The notes beneath the pieces were generated by a model. It saw only the letters and a program-made list of their open reading frames with translations. It did not search any database and was not told where the DNA came from. The position numbers were made by a program, and so were the translations under genes. Shown here in pieces: positions 50,039 through 59,603 of a stretch of 64,000 nt of DNA; positions within the stretch are counted from its first letter, which is position 1; every line of letters starts with the position of its first letter. The stretch comes from Ascidiimonas aurantiaca (lineage in GTDB: Bacteria > Bacteroidota > Bacteroidia > Flavobacteriales > Flavobacteriaceae), in assembly GCF_037646345.1 (NCBI RefSeq), contig NZ_JBBEWR010000008.1, forward strand, positions 33,444-97,443, read 5' to 3'.

Positions 50039-50992
50039 CTATTTTCGGTTTATTACTTTTAAAACAGCACTTTCTATAGATTTATTGTTCAACCCGTATT
50101 TTTCCATGAGTTGTTCGGGTGTACCGCTTTCTCCAAAGGAATCTTTTACGGCAACAAATTCCTGAGGTGCCGGGTGATTTTGTACCAGAACTCTGGCTAC
50201 GGTTTCTCCCAATCCGCCATGAAAATTGTGTTCTTCAGCAGTGACTACACAACCGGTTTTAGCAACCGATGTTAAAATGGCTTCTTTATCTATAGGCTTA
50301 ATGGTATGTATATTAATCACCTCTGCACTAATACCTTTGTTTTCAAGAGTTTCTGCGGCAAGCAGGGCTTCCCATACCAAATGCCCTGTGGCTACAATAG
50401 TTACATCAGTACCTTCATTTAAAAGAATGGCTTTCCCAATAGTAAATTCCTGATCCTCGGGAGTAAAGTTAGGTACTTTAGGCCTTCCAAACCGGAGATA
50501 CACCGGCCCGTGGTGATCGGCAATAGCTATAGTTGCTGCTTTGGTTTGATTATAATCACAAGGGTTAATAACCACCATACCCGGCAACATTTTCATAAGG
50601 CCTATGTCTTCCAGTATTTGGTGGGTGGCACCATCTTCACCAAGAGTAAGGCCGGCATGAGAAGCACATATTTTTACATTTTTATCAGAATAGGCTATAG
50701 ATTGCCTGATCTGATCGTACACACGCCCTGTAGAAAAATTGGCAAAAGTACCCGTAAAAGGTATTTTCCCGCCAATAGTGAGCCCTGCGGCAATTCCCAT
50801 CATATTAGCTTCTGCGATCCCTACCTGAAAGAACCGTTCCGGATTTTCTTCGGCAAAGGCATCCATTTTTAAAGATCCGGTAAGATCTGCACACAAAGCC
50901 ACTACATCAGGGTTAGTTTTTCCCAGTTCGGTGAGTCCGGCTCCAAATCCGCTACGAGTATCTTTTTTTCCTGTATCTGTATATTTTTTCAT
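50039..50992 (-). CDS. Transketolase, C-terminal subunit
   Basis: 317 residues: the pyrimidine-binding and C-terminal domains of transketolase as a separate chain. RSGFGAGLTELGKTNPDVVALCADL, FQVGIAEANMMGIAAGLTIGG (the activating Glu) and the C-terminal VKDSFGESGTPEQLMEKYGL are typical. It pairs with the N-terminal subunit encoded 19 bases upstream. Pentose-phosphate pathway, cytosol. Confidence 0.93.
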   Translation of the reverse strand: MKKYTDTGKKDTRSGFGAGLTELGKTNPDVVALCADLTGSLKMDAFAEENPERFFQVGIAEANMMGIAAGLTIGGKIPFTGTFANFSTGRVYDQIRQSIAYSDKNVKICASHAGLTLGEDGATHQILEDIGLMKMLPGMVVINPCDYNQTKAATIAIADHHGPVYLRFGRPKVPNFTPEDQEFTIGKAILLNEGTDVTIVATGHLVWEALLAAETLENKGISAEVINIHTIKPIDKEAILTSVAKTGCVVTAEEHNFHGGLGETVARVLVQNHPAPQEFVAVKDSFGESGTPEQLMEKYGLNNKSIESAVLKVINRK

Positions 50993-51011
50993 ATTGTTTC
51001 TCCTCCTAAAA

Positions 51012-51857
51012 TTAATAATCGCCTATGGTTTCGGGGTTTTGTGCCAAAGCAGTTTCCAGTTGTTCATCATTAGGTGCTTTTCCATGCCATGCATGGGTAC
51101 CCATCATAAAATCAACGCCGTTCCCCATTTCAGTATGAAGTAACACACATACAGGCTTTCCTTTTCCTGTAAAAGTTTTGGCTATTTTCATACCTTCACG
51201 AATGGCTTCCAGATCATTCCCTTTTTCAATTTCGAGAACCGTCCAGCCAAACGCTTCAAATTTAGACCTTAGGTTACCCATAGGCATTACATCATCTGTA
51301 GAGCCGTCAATTTGCTTGCCGTTGTAATCAATGGTCGCAATGAGATTATCTACTTTTTTGCCTGCTGCAAACATAGCCGCCTCCCATATCTGGCCTTCCT
51401 GTAGCTCTCCGTCCCCGTGAAGGCTGTATATTAAGTGGGAATCATTATTTAATTTTTTGGCAAGAGCCGCACCTATAGCGACCGACATTCCCTGGCCTAG
51501 CGACCCAGATGCAATACGTATTCCCGGCAGTCCCTCATGTGTGGCAGGATGCCCCTGTAATCGTGAATTAATGTGTCTGAAAGTATTTAGTTCTTCAACC
51601 GGGAAATAACCACTTCTGGCCAGTACACTGTAGTACACCGGAGAGATATGACCGTTAGAGAGAAAGAACAAATCCTCGTCATACCCGTTCATGTCAAACC
51701 CTTCTTTACGTTCGAGGATCTCATTAAACATTAAGACAAAGAACTCAGTACACCCTAAAGAACCGCCGGGATGTCCTGAATTTACTTTATGTACCATTCG
51801 CAGTATATCCCTGCGTACCTGAATTACCAGGTCATTAAGTTGTTGTGTGTGGGTCAT
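51012..51857 (-). CDS. Transketolase, N-terminal subunit
   Basis: 281 residues from ATG 51857. Thiamine-diphosphate-binding domain: HPGGSLGCTEF, LSNGHISPVYYSVLARSGYFP, GSLGQGMSVAIGAALA and the GDGELQEGQIWEAAMFA (GDG-x-N-like) motif. Split transketolase genes in this order are common in Bacteroidota. First gene of a two-gene operon. Confidence 0.93.
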   Translation of the reverse strand: MTHTQQLNDLVIQVRRDILRMVHKVNSGHPGGSLGCTEFFVLMFNEILERKEGFDMNGYDEDLFFLSNGHISPVYYSVLARSGYFPVEELNTFRHINSRLQGHPATHEGLPGIRIASGSLGQGMSVAIGAALAKKLNNDSHLIYSLHGDGELQEGQIWEAAMFAAGKKVDNLIATIDYNGKQIDGSTDDVMPMGNLRSKFEAFGWTVLEIEKGNDLEAIREGMKIAKTFTGKGKPVCVLLHTEMGNGVDFMMGTHAWHGKAPNDEQLETALAQNPETIGDY

Positions 51858-51994
51858 TGTAGTTAAATTACTTTTGCGCAAAAGTAAGCCATTAAATAAG
51901 GGTAACAAAAACATTATATCACCATTTTTTAACCAAAAGCAGTTAATAAAAACAATTTTAAAACAATATTAAGCAGCGTTGCAAAGCAGTTAAT

Positions 51995-52002
51995 TATCTT
52001 TG
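51995..52002 (+). promoter_or_regulatory. -7 element TATCTTTG upstream of tgt
   Basis: Consensus TAnnTTTG 20 bases before the tgt ATG. TTG at 51979-51981 is too close (13 bases) to be a normal -33. Confidence 0.45.
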
Positions 52003-52022
52003 CCCACTAATAACGGTTTTGG

Positions 52023-53153
52023 ATGATTTTTGATTTAGTAAAAACAGATAACAGCAGCAAAGCCAGGGCAGGAACAATTACTACGGCCCACGGTGTTATA
52101 CAAACACCTATTTTCATGCCCGTAGGAACATTAGGCACCGTTAAAGGAGTGCATCAAAGGGAGTTAAAAGAAGATATTAACCCTGATATTATTTTGGGGA
52201 ACACCTATCACCTGTATCTCAGGCCTCAAATGCATATACTGGAAAAAGCCGGCGGACTTCACAAGTTTATGGGCTGGGATCGTAATATACTTACTGATAG
52301 TGGGGGGTATCAGGTATATTCACTTTCTGCCAACAGGAAAATTAAAGAAGAAGGGGTAAAGTTTAAATCACACATTGACGGGTCGTATCACGTATTTACT
52401 CCTGAAAACGTGATGGAGATACAGCGCAGTATTGGGGCAGATATTATCATGGCTTTTGATGAGTGTACCCCTTATCCCTGCGATCATACGTATGCACGCC
52501 GATCTATGCATATGACCCACAGATGGTTAGACCGATGTATAACCCATTTTAAAAAAACACCCGCCAAATACGGTTATGAACAGACCCTTTTCCCTATTGT
52601 TCAGGGGTCAGTCTATAAAGATCTAAGGCTACAGTCTGCTGAATATATAGCAGGCAGACAGGCTGAGGGCAATGCCATTGGAGGACTCTCTGTGGGAGAA
52701 CCTGCAGAAGAAATGTATGCCATGACCGAAGTAGTTTGTTCTGTATTGCCCGAAGATAAACCCAGATACCTCATGGGTGTGGGTACACCTATAAATATTT
52801 TAGAGAATATTGCACTGGGTATTGACATGTTTGATTGTGTGATGCCCACCAGGAACGCTCGCAACGGAATGCTTTTTACAGCTCACGGAACCATAAATAT
52901 CAAAAACAAAAAGTGGGAAGATGACTTCTCCCTTATTGATGAAAACGGGGCTACTTTTGTAGATACACACTATACAAAAGCATATTTACGACACTTGTTT
53001 TCAGTTAACGAATTGTTAGGGAAACAAATAGCTACCATTCACAATTTAGGGTTCTATATGTGGTTGGTTCGTGAAGCCAGAAAGCATATATTAGCAGGCG
53101 ATTTTTACCAGTGGAAAAACAAGATGGTAAAACAAATGGATAATAGGCTTTAA
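52023..53153 (+). CDS. tgt: tRNA-guanine(34) transglycosylase
   Basis: 376 residues. It exchanges G34 for preQ1 in tRNAs with GUN anticodons. Catalytic residues are visible: Asp92 in LTDSGGYQVYSL, DECTPYP, GGLSVGEP, and the nucleophile Asp271 in MFDCVMPTRNARNG. The usual zinc site (CxCxxC just before YxxAYLRH) is absent: the region reads TFVDTHYTKAYLRH (about 311-323), while the ligand His (H340, TIHNLGFY) remains. Operon with the LptF/G-type permease, which starts one base after the stop. Confidence 0.94.
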   Translation: MIFDLVKTDNSSKARAGTITTAHGVIQTPIFMPVGTLGTVKGVHQRELKEDINPDIILGNTYHLYLRPQMHILEKAGGLHKFMGWDRNILTDSGGYQVYSLSANRKIKEEGVKFKSHIDGSYHVFTPENVMEIQRSIGADIIMAFDECTPYPCDHTYARRSMHMTHRWLDRCITHFKKTPAKYGYEQTLFPIVQGSVYKDLRLQSAEYIAGRQAEGNAIGGLSVGEPAEEMYAMTEVVCSVLPEDKPRYLMGVGTPINILENIALGIDMFDCVMPTRNARNGMLFTAHGTINIKNKKWEDDFSLIDENGATFVDTHYTKAYLRHLFSVNELLGKQIATIHNLGFYMWLVREARKHILAGDFYQWKNKMVKQMDNRL

Positions 53154-53154
53154 T

Positions 53155-54231
53155 TTGAAAATTATAGACCGGTACATATTGCGAAAGTATCTCAGCACAT
53201 TTTTTGTGATGATGCTCCTTTTCATACCTATTGGTATTATGATAGATGTGTCTGAAAAGGTAGATAAGATGATTGAGCGAGAAGTACCTTTCGAGATTAT
53301 CGTATCCTATTACCTGGATTTTACCGTTTATTTTGCCAATTTTCTTTTTCCTATTTTTTTGTTTCTTTCCGTAATCTGGTTTACCTCTAAATTGGCAAAT
53401 AATACAGAGATCATAGCGATCTTAAGTTCCGGAATATCATATACCCGTTTTCTGAAGCCCTATCTTATGGGGGCCGCTTTTGTAGCAATACTGGCCTTTT
53501 TCTTGGGTATGTTTCTGGTGCCAAATGCGAGTAAAGGGTATAATGAGTTTAGATATAAATACCTCAAAAAAAATGTAAAAGACCGGGAAACCACTAATCT
53601 TTTTAACCAGCTTAACGACAATGAGTTTATTTATGTAAGTAGTTTTGAACCCAATAACAAAATTGGATATAATTTTACTCTGGAACATTTTGAAGGTACC
53701 GAGTTAACCTATAAAATATCCGCAAAAAATATTCGCTGGATCGAAAAAGACAGCCTCTACCGCTTATCTTCTTACGAAATGCGGTATGTAGGAGAAAGAG
53801 AAGATTCCATTATTACCCAGAGAAGAAAAGATACACTTTTCTCTTTTAATCTGGACGATCTTACACCGGTATCTTATATAGCAGAGACCAAAAACCTTTT
53901 TGAGCTTAATTCATTTATAGAGAAAGAGATTAAAAAAGGTTCTTCTAACATTAATCGTTATCGCCTGGTTCAATACAGGCGCTGGAGTTTTCCTGTTGCA
54001 GCATTTATACTTACCATTATTGCAGTAGCGGTATCGTCTAAAAAACGAAGAGGAGGTATGGGCGTTAATCTGGCTCTGGGTATTGCCATAGCATTCATTT
54101 ATATTTTCTTTGATAAAGTGTTTGGAACTATGGCAGATAAATCGGGTTTTTCGCCATTACTCGCCGTGATCATACCAAATGCTGTGTTTGGAGTATTGGC
54201 CTTATACCTGTTACAAAATGCTAAAAGATAG
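53155..54231 (+). CDS. LptF/LptG-family permease (YjgP/YjgQ)
   Basis: 358 residues from a TTG start one base after the tgt stop; MKIIDRYILRKYLSTFFVMM is the usual N-terminus of this family. Three N-terminal membrane helices, a periplasmic domain (about 125-270) and three C-terminal helices. LptF and LptG form the membrane part of the LPS-extraction ABC transporter with LptB. Bacteroidota often have one such gene beside tgt. Confidence 0.92.
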   Translation: MKIIDRYILRKYLSTFFVMMLLFIPIGIMIDVSEKVDKMIEREVPFEIIVSYYLDFTVYFANFLFPIFLFLSVIWFTSKLANNTEIIAILSSGISYTRFLKPYLMGAAFVAILAFFLGMFLVPNASKGYNEFRYKYLKKNVKDRETTNLFNQLNDNEFIYVSSFEPNNKIGYNFTLEHFEGTELTYKISAKNIRWIEKDSLYRLSSYEMRYVGEREDSIITQRRKDTLFSFNLDDLTPVSYIAETKNLFELNSFIEKEIKKGSSNINRYRLVQYRRWSFPVAAFILTIIAVAVSSKKRRGGMGVNLALGIAIAFIYIFFDKVFGTMADKSGFSPLLAVIIPNAVFGVLALYLLQNAKR

Positions 54232-55108
54232 ACTGGTAAACTACCTGCATTTACACTTCATTGTTTTTATCTGGGGCTTCACAGCTATTCTGGGGGCTCT
54301 TATAAGTCTTGAAGCCTTTTCGTTGGTTTGGTATCGTATGTTACTGGCTTCTGTTTTCATAGGCGCCTATCTCTATATTAAAAAAAAGAGCTTAAAAGTC
54401 CCGCGTAGTGTGCAGTTGGGTTTTTTACTGGCAGGTGTGATCATTGCTTTGCACTGGGTTACCTTTTTTGCTGCGATTAAAGTTTCTAACGTATCCATTA
54501 CCTTAGTAATGATGTCAACCGGTTCATTTTTTACCTCCATAATAGAACCATTTTGGTACAAACGTAAAATGATCTGGTATGAAGTTGTTTTTGGCCTGAT
54601 CGTTATTTTTGGCGTGTATCTCATCTTTAAAGTAGAGAGGGGGTATGAAGAAGGGATGTTACTGGCACTTGTTTCTGCTTTTTTGGCAGCCGTTTTTAAT
54701 CTGCTTAACGGGCGTTTTGTACAAAGATATAACCCTACCGTAATTTCGTTTTATGAATTGAGTAGCGGCACGTTATTTCTTACCGTTTTTCTTTTTATAA
54801 GCGGGGGGCTTACAGGAGATTTATTTCAAATTACAACTTCAGATTGGGGGTACCTGCTTTTATTGGCTATAGTGTGTACTGCTTATGCTTTTATTGCATC
54901 AGTGAAGGTGATGAAGTATATAAGCCCTTATACAGTAATGCTTACCATTAATCTTGAACCTGTATATGGAATACTCCTCGCATTTTTCATACTTGGAGAA
55001 AGTGAGAAAATGAACCCTGGTTTTTATCTGGGGGCTCTAATAATTGTTATTATGGTGATAGCCAACGGTGTACTTAAGAATTTTTCGAAACAAAAAGTGC
55101 CTCTATAA
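54218..55108 (+). CDS. DMT-superfamily (EamA) transporter
   Basis: 296 residues from ATG 54218, overlapping the permease gene by 14 bases. Ten membrane helices in two EamA repeats: FIVFIWGFTAILGALIS, ALHWVTFFAAIKVSNVSITLVMMSTGSFFTSIIEPFW, and in the second half ISPYTVMLTINLEPVYGILLAFFILGE. Substrate unknown; members export amino acids or metabolites. Confidence 0.9.
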   Translation: MLKDRLVNYLHLHFIVFIWGFTAILGALISLEAFSLVWYRMLLASVFIGAYLYIKKKSLKVPRSVQLGFLLAGVIIALHWVTFFAAIKVSNVSITLVMMSTGSFFTSIIEPFWYKRKMIWYEVVFGLIVIFGVYLIFKVERGYEEGMLLALVSAFLAAVFNLLNGRFVQRYNPTVISFYELSSGTLFLTVFLFISGGLTGDLFQITTSDWGYLLLLAIVCTAYAFIASVKVMKYISPYTVMLTINLEPVYGILLAFFILGESEKMNPGFYLGALIIVIMVIANGVLKNFSKQKVPL

Positions 55109-55124
55109 ATACCGTATAATGTTT

Positions 55125-55132
55125 TATATTTG
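55125..55132 (+). promoter_or_regulatory. -7 element TATATTTG upstream of accA
   Basis: Perfect -7 consensus 28 bases before the accA ATG; the leader has a short CTAA tandem repeat. No clear -33 element. Confidence 0.5.
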
Positions 55133-55160
55133 TGGGCTAACTAACTAACTGCCTAAACGA

Positions 55161-56114
55161 ATGGAATATCTTGAGTTTGAATTGCCTATTAAAGAGTTGG
55201 AAGAACAACTGGATAAATGCAGGGTTATTGGTGAAGAGAGTGATATTGATGTGACCGATACCTGTAAGCAGATCGAAAAAAAGCTTGTACAGACCAAAAA
55301 AGACATTTACGGGAATCTAACAGCGTGGCAGCGGGTACAATTGTCACGTCACCCTTCAAGGCCTTATACATTAGATTATGTAAAAGCGCTTGCTGGAGAT
55401 ACTTTTCTCGAATTACACGGGGATCGGGGTGTAGGAGACGATAAGGCAATGATTGGTGGTTTAGGGAAAATAGGAGAACAAAGTTTTATGTTTATCGGTC
55501 AGCAAAAAGGGTATAATACCAAAACAAGACAATACCGCAATTTTGGAATGGCCAATCCCGAAGGATACAGAAAAGCACTCAGGTTAATGAAATCAGCCGA
55601 AAAGTTTGGCTTACCGGTAATAAGCTTTATAGATACTCCCGGGGCATTTCCAGGTATTGAAGCCGAAGAAAGAGGTCAGGGAGAAGCCATTGCCAGAAAT
55701 ATTCTTGAAATGACCCGTTTAAAAGTACCTATTATCGTAGTGATCGTAGGCGAAGGTGCTTCCGGAGGAGCTCTGGGAATAGGGGTAGGAGATAGGGTAC
55801 TTATGCTTGAAAATACATGGTACTCTGTAATATCACCGGAATCCTGCTCGTCTATCCTATGGAGAAGTTGGGAGTACAAAGAACAGGCAGCAGATGCACT
55901 TAAGCTAACCGCTACTGATATGAAAAAGTTACATCTTATCGATGAGATATTAAAAGAGCCTTTGGGAGGTGCCCATTATGACAGGGAAACTACTTTTAAG
56001 ACCGTTGAAAAGAAAATTGTATCGATTTATGAAGAGCTTAAAAAGTTATCACCAGAAGAGTTGGTGAAACAACGTATGGATAAATATTCCCAGATGGGAG
56101 TCTTTAAGGGATAA
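55161..56114 (+). CDS. accA: Acetyl-CoA carboxylase, carboxyltransferase alpha subunit
   Basis: 317 residues. It transfers carboxyl from biotin to acetyl-CoA, making malonyl-CoA for fatty-acid synthesis. YLEFELPIKELEEQL at the N-terminus, HPSRPYTLDYV, LHGDRGVGDDKAMIGG, DTPGAFPGIEAEERGQGEAIA and GEGASGGALGIGVGDRV are standard. Monocistronic with a strong terminator. Confidence 0.97.
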   Translation: MEYLEFELPIKELEEQLDKCRVIGEESDIDVTDTCKQIEKKLVQTKKDIYGNLTAWQRVQLSRHPSRPYTLDYVKALAGDTFLELHGDRGVGDDKAMIGGLGKIGEQSFMFIGQQKGYNTKTRQYRNFGMANPEGYRKALRLMKSAEKFGLPVISFIDTPGAFPGIEAEERGQGEAIARNILEMTRLKVPIIVVIVGEGASGGALGIGVGDRVLMLENTWYSVISPESCSSILWRSWEYKEQAADALKLTATDMKKLHLIDEILKEPLGGAHYDRETTFKTVEKKIVSIYEELKKLSPEELVKQRMDKYSQMGVFKG

Positions 56115-56139
56115 TCAGTAATATTTTATAGACCAGAAG

Positions 56140-56168
56140 AAAACCGGAGTATAGAACTCCGGTTTTTT
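56140..56168 (+). terminator. Intrinsic terminator after accA
   Basis: AAAACCGGAGT pairs with ACTCCGGTTTT around a short loop, followed by T-run; 25 bases after the stop. Confidence 0.9.
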
Positions 56169-56282
56169 TAGCATTGTTAACAGGTTTGCAGTACTTATCA
56201 ACAATTCACTTGTTAATGAGCAGTGGATTTTGTAACTTTTAAAACACGGGGAGAAGCTATTTAATTTTCTACTTTCGCATTT

Positions 56283-57833
56283 ATGGAAAACACCAAGTCA
56301 ATACTTAGCCTAAAAACTAAAAGGGGAGATGTTATAAGTTTAGAGAAGGGTAAAATACCTCCTCAAGCTATTGATTTAGAAGAGGTTGTGCTGGGAGCAA
56401 TGATGATTGATAAAAAGGGCGTTGATGAAGTTATTGATATTCTCCACCCCGAAGTTTTCTATAAAGACGCTCATAGATTTATATATCAATCCATAGTAAA
56501 ACTATTTGAGAGTTCAGAACCTGTAGATTTATTAACCGTATCTAACCAATTAAAGCAAGATGGTAACTTTGAGCTTACAGGAGGCGACTTCTACCTGATT
56601 CAGCTAACACAAAAAGTATCTTCTTCAGCGCATATAGAGTTCCATGCCAGGATCATATTGCAGAAGTACATTCAGCGCAGACTCATTCAAATTTCGGGAG
56701 AGATAATCGAAGAAGCCTATGACGAGACCACCGATGTTTTTGATTTGCTTGACAATGCAGAATCCAAACTGTATGAAGTAACCCAGGGAAACATTAAAAA
56801 ATCTTCTGAAACTGCGCTGAGCCTTGTTATGCAGGCCAAACGAAGAATTGAAGAGATCGCCAATAAAGAAGGATTAAGTGGTATTCCTTCAGGGTTTGAT
56901 AAACTGGACAAGTTAACGTCAGGATGGCAACCCAGCGACCTCGTTATTATTGCCGCTCGTCCGGGTATGGGTAAAACCGCATTTGTACTGTCAATGGCGA
57001 GAAACATTGCCGTAAACTCCAATCTTCCGGTAGCCGTGTTTTCATTAGAGATGTCGTCAGTTCAGTTAATCACAAGATTAATTTCTTCAGAAACCGGCTT
57101 GTCATCTGAAAAGCTGCGTACGGGTAAACTGGAAAAACATGAGTGGGAACAGCTTAATGTAAAAGTAAAAGGTTTAGAAAAAGCACCTCTTTTTATAGAT
57201 GATACCCCTTCGCTTTCCATTTTTGACCTTCGGGCCAAAGCAAGGCGACTTTCATCACAGCATGGAATTAAACTTATCGTAATTGACTATTTGCAACTAA
57301 TGACCGCCGGAGGCACTCAAAAAGGAGGTAACCGGGAACAGGAAATATCATCAATTTCAAGAAACCTGAAAGCGCTGGCAAAAGAATTGGATGTGCCTGT
57401 AATTGCACTTTCGCAGTTATCGAGAGCCGTAGAGACCCGGGGAGGAAGTAAAAGGCCGCTTCTTTCCGACCTTCGGGAATCAGGAGCGATCGAGCAGGAT
57501 GCCGATATCGTTTCATTTATTTACCGCCCTGAATATTATAAAATTGATGAATGGGATGATGAAGAAAGAACACCCACTCAAGGACAGGCAGAATTTATCG
57601 TAGCCAAACACCGAAACGGCGGATTAGATAATATTAGGTTAAAATTTATTGGGCAGTTAGGAAAATTTGATAATTTAGAAAACTTTGATTCCCCATTTGA
57701 GTTTCAGTCAAAGATGAATGGAGATGATGAAAACCCATTCACAACTAAAAATCTGCCTAGTGCAGATGAAGCGTTTGGCAGTGCAATGAATGATGATGGG
57801 TTTAGCCCTGACGATGATGATGTACCTTTTTAA
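56283..57833 (+). CDS. dnaB: Replicative DNA helicase DnaB
   Basis: 516 residues. N-terminal domain (about 25-130: PPQAIDLEEVVLGAMMIDK), linker, then the RecA-like helicase domain with Walker A ARPGMGKTAFVLSMARN (about 222), FSLEMSSVQL, Walker B IVIDYLQLM and ALSQLSRAVETR. The acidic tail (DDENPF..FSPDDDDVPF) may bind partners, like acidic tails of other replication proteins. A gene follows at once, possibly overlapping. Confidence 0.97.
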   Translation: MENTKSILSLKTKRGDVISLEKGKIPPQAIDLEEVVLGAMMIDKKGVDEVIDILHPEVFYKDAHRFIYQSIVKLFESSEPVDLLTVSNQLKQDGNFELTGGDFYLIQLTQKVSSSAHIEFHARIILQKYIQRRLIQISGEIIEEAYDETTDVFDLLDNAESKLYEVTQGNIKKSSETALSLVMQAKRRIEEIANKEGLSGIPSGFDKLDKLTSGWQPSDLVIIAARPGMGKTAFVLSMARNIAVNSNLPVAVFSLEMSSVQLITRLISSETGLSSEKLRTGKLEKHEWEQLNVKVKGLEKAPLFIDDTPSLSIFDLRAKARRLSSQHGIKLIVIDYLQLMTAGGTQKGGNREQEISSISRNLKALAKELDVPVIALSQLSRAVETRGGSKRPLLSDLRESGAIEQDADIVSFIYRPEYYKIDEWDDEERTPTQGQAEFIVAKHRNGGLDNIRLKFIGQLGKFDNLENFDSPFEFQSKMNGDDENPFTTKNLPSADEAFGSAMNDDGFSPDDDDVPF

Positions 57834-57873
57834 GACACTTTTTGTATTACAACCCCTGGGTGCAGGCAGGCGT

Positions 57874-59127
57874 ATGGTTCTTTCTGCTCTGTTTTTTCTG
57901 TGTTTTTCTTATGCTATGCAGGGTGCATATCTCCTCATTCCTATGGATGCAGATACCCAGAAGAACCATTTAAAAGCATACGGTCTCACATATTGGGTAC
58001 TCAATAAACAATTAAAAGTAAATTGGTTGCTCAATTATCGGGGTGGTTCTTTTTTATTGCCTTATACCGAAGAAATTCAAAGAGAGTGCCAGATACGGGG
58101 CATTTCTTTTGAGGTTCTTTCTGATGTAGAAACCGAAACAATCCTTAAAGAAATTGGGAGCCCTTCCCAAAATCAGGAGGCTGTGGTGCTTGAAAAAGCT
58201 CCTAAAATTGCCGTTTATTCTCCCAAAGGAAATCAGCCTTGGGATGATGCGGTCACTATGGTACTCACATATGCAGAGATACCCTATACCGTTATTTATG
58301 ATGAAGAAGTATTATCTGATGCCCTTTTGTTATATGACTGGCTGCATTTGCACCATGAAGATTTTACGGGACAGTACGGTAAGTTTTATGGCGCTTATCG
58401 CTCAGCACCCTGGTACATAGAAGGAAAAAAGCAGGCCGAAGCGTTAGCCCAAAATTTGGGATACACCAAAGTTTCAGAACAAAAACTGGCGGTTGCACTT
58501 AAAATAAAAGAGTATGTTTTAGGAGGAGGTTTTATGTTTGCTATGTGTTCTGCTACTGATAGTTTTGATATAGCTTTGGCGGCAGAGGGGGTAGATATTT
58601 GCGAACCCATGTTTGACGGGGACCCTTCAGAGCCAAATTATCAAGCTAAAATAGATTTTAATGAAACCTTCGCTTTTACTGATTTTATACTGGAGCGCAA
58701 CCCCAACAGATACGAATTTTCGTCTATTGATATGACCGAGAGGAGAACGATACCCAGAGAAAGTGATTATTTTACCCTAATGGATTTTTCTGCCAAATGG
58801 GATCCTGTACCCACCATGTTGTGTCAAAACCACACAGCATTGGTAAAAGGTTTTATGGGGCAAACCACCAGTTTTGCAAGAGAGCATGTAAAGTCTGACG
58901 TTCTGGTACTGGGCGAAAATCGTCTTAATGGAGAGGCCAGGTATATTCATGGAATCAGAGGAAAAGGGTTTTTTACCTTTTATGGGGGGCATGACCCGGA
59001 GGATTACCAACACCGAGTAGGAGATCCTAAAACCGAACTGGAACTGCATCCTACCTCTCCGGGGTACCGACTTATTCTTAACAATGTATTGTTCCCAGCA
59101 GCAGAAAAGAAAAAACAAAAAACCTGA
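57874..59127 (+). CDS. Conserved flavobacterial secreted or membrane-linked protein of unknown function
   Basis: 417 residues from ATG 57874, which gives a signal-like N-terminus (MVLSALFFLCFSYAMQG); ATG 57820 would overlap dnaB by 14 bases and add 18 residues. Conserved-looking stretches include IPMDADTQKNHLKAYG, NYRGGSFLLP, PKGNQPWDDAVTMVLTYAEIPYTVIYDEEVLSD and GGFMFAMCSATDSFDIALAA. I recall similar proteins being labelled asparagine synthetase B in flavobacterial genomes; the sequence shows neither the N-terminal Cys glutaminase nor the synthetase ATP loop, so I do not accept that name. Confidence 0.7.
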   Translation: MVLSALFFLCFSYAMQGAYLLIPMDADTQKNHLKAYGLTYWVLNKQLKVNWLLNYRGGSFLLPYTEEIQRECQIRGISFEVLSDVETETILKEIGSPSQNQEAVVLEKAPKIAVYSPKGNQPWDDAVTMVLTYAEIPYTVIYDEEVLSDALLLYDWLHLHHEDFTGQYGKFYGAYRSAPWYIEGKKQAEALAQNLGYTKVSEQKLAVALKIKEYVLGGGFMFAMCSATDSFDIALAAEGVDICEPMFDGDPSEPNYQAKIDFNETFAFTDFILERNPNRYEFSSIDMTERRTIPRESDYFTLMDFSAKWDPVPTMLCQNHTALVKGFMGQTTSFAREHVKSDVLVLGENRLNGEARYIHGIRGKGFFTFYGGHDPEDYQHRVGDPKTELELHPTSPGYRLILNNVLFPAAEKKKQKT

Positions 59128-59167
59128 TAAATCACGTGCGCTGTTACTCAGATCCCGGAAAACATTT

Positions 59168-59590
59168 ATGAAGTTTTTTCAGCATCATATACAATTACAA
59201 CCCATGCGAAGAGGTTTCCACCTAATAACAGACCATGTTGTAAGGGCTATTCCCGAACTTGAGCAGATAGACATTGGCTTTCTGCAGGTTTTCATTAAAC
59301 ATACTTCTGCAGGTTTAACGATAAATGAAAATGCTGATCCAACCGTTAGAGATGATTTTGAAGCGCATTTTAACAAAATGGTGCCGGAAAACGCACCTTA
59401 TTTCTCACATACATTAGAGGGGCCGGATGATATGCCTGCTCATATTAAATCTTCCCTATTGGGTGCTTCTTTACAAATACCCGTTACTAAAGGGCGTCTA
59501 AACCTGGGAATCTGGCAGGGTATTTATCTTTGTGAGCACAGAGACCATGCTTCAGGCAGAGATCTGGTACTCACCGTTTTCGGAAAGTGA
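59168..59590 (+). CDS. YjbQ-family protein (UPF0047)
   Basis: 140 residues from ATG 59168; longer readings overlap the preceding gene. GFLQVFIKHTSAGLTINENADPTVRDDFE and the C-terminal GIWQGIYLCEHRDHASGRDLVLTVFG are the UPF0047 signatures, with the conserved His and Glu residues thought to bind metal. Some members have weak thiamine-phosphate synthase activity; the physiological role is unclear. Confidence 0.92.
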   Translation: MKFFQHHIQLQPMRRGFHLITDHVVRAIPELEQIDIGFLQVFIKHTSAGLTINENADPTVRDDFEAHFNKMVPENAPYFSHTLEGPDDMPAHIKSSLLGASLQIPVTKGRLNLGIWQGIYLCEHRDHASGRDLVLTVFGK

Positions 59591-59603
59591 TCATAAATAA
59601 ATG

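Noticed and set aside
57820..59127. Asparagine synthetase B annotation for the gene after dnaB
   Set aside because: No N-terminal catalytic Cys, no glutaminase fold motifs and no synthetase ATP-binding loop can be seen.
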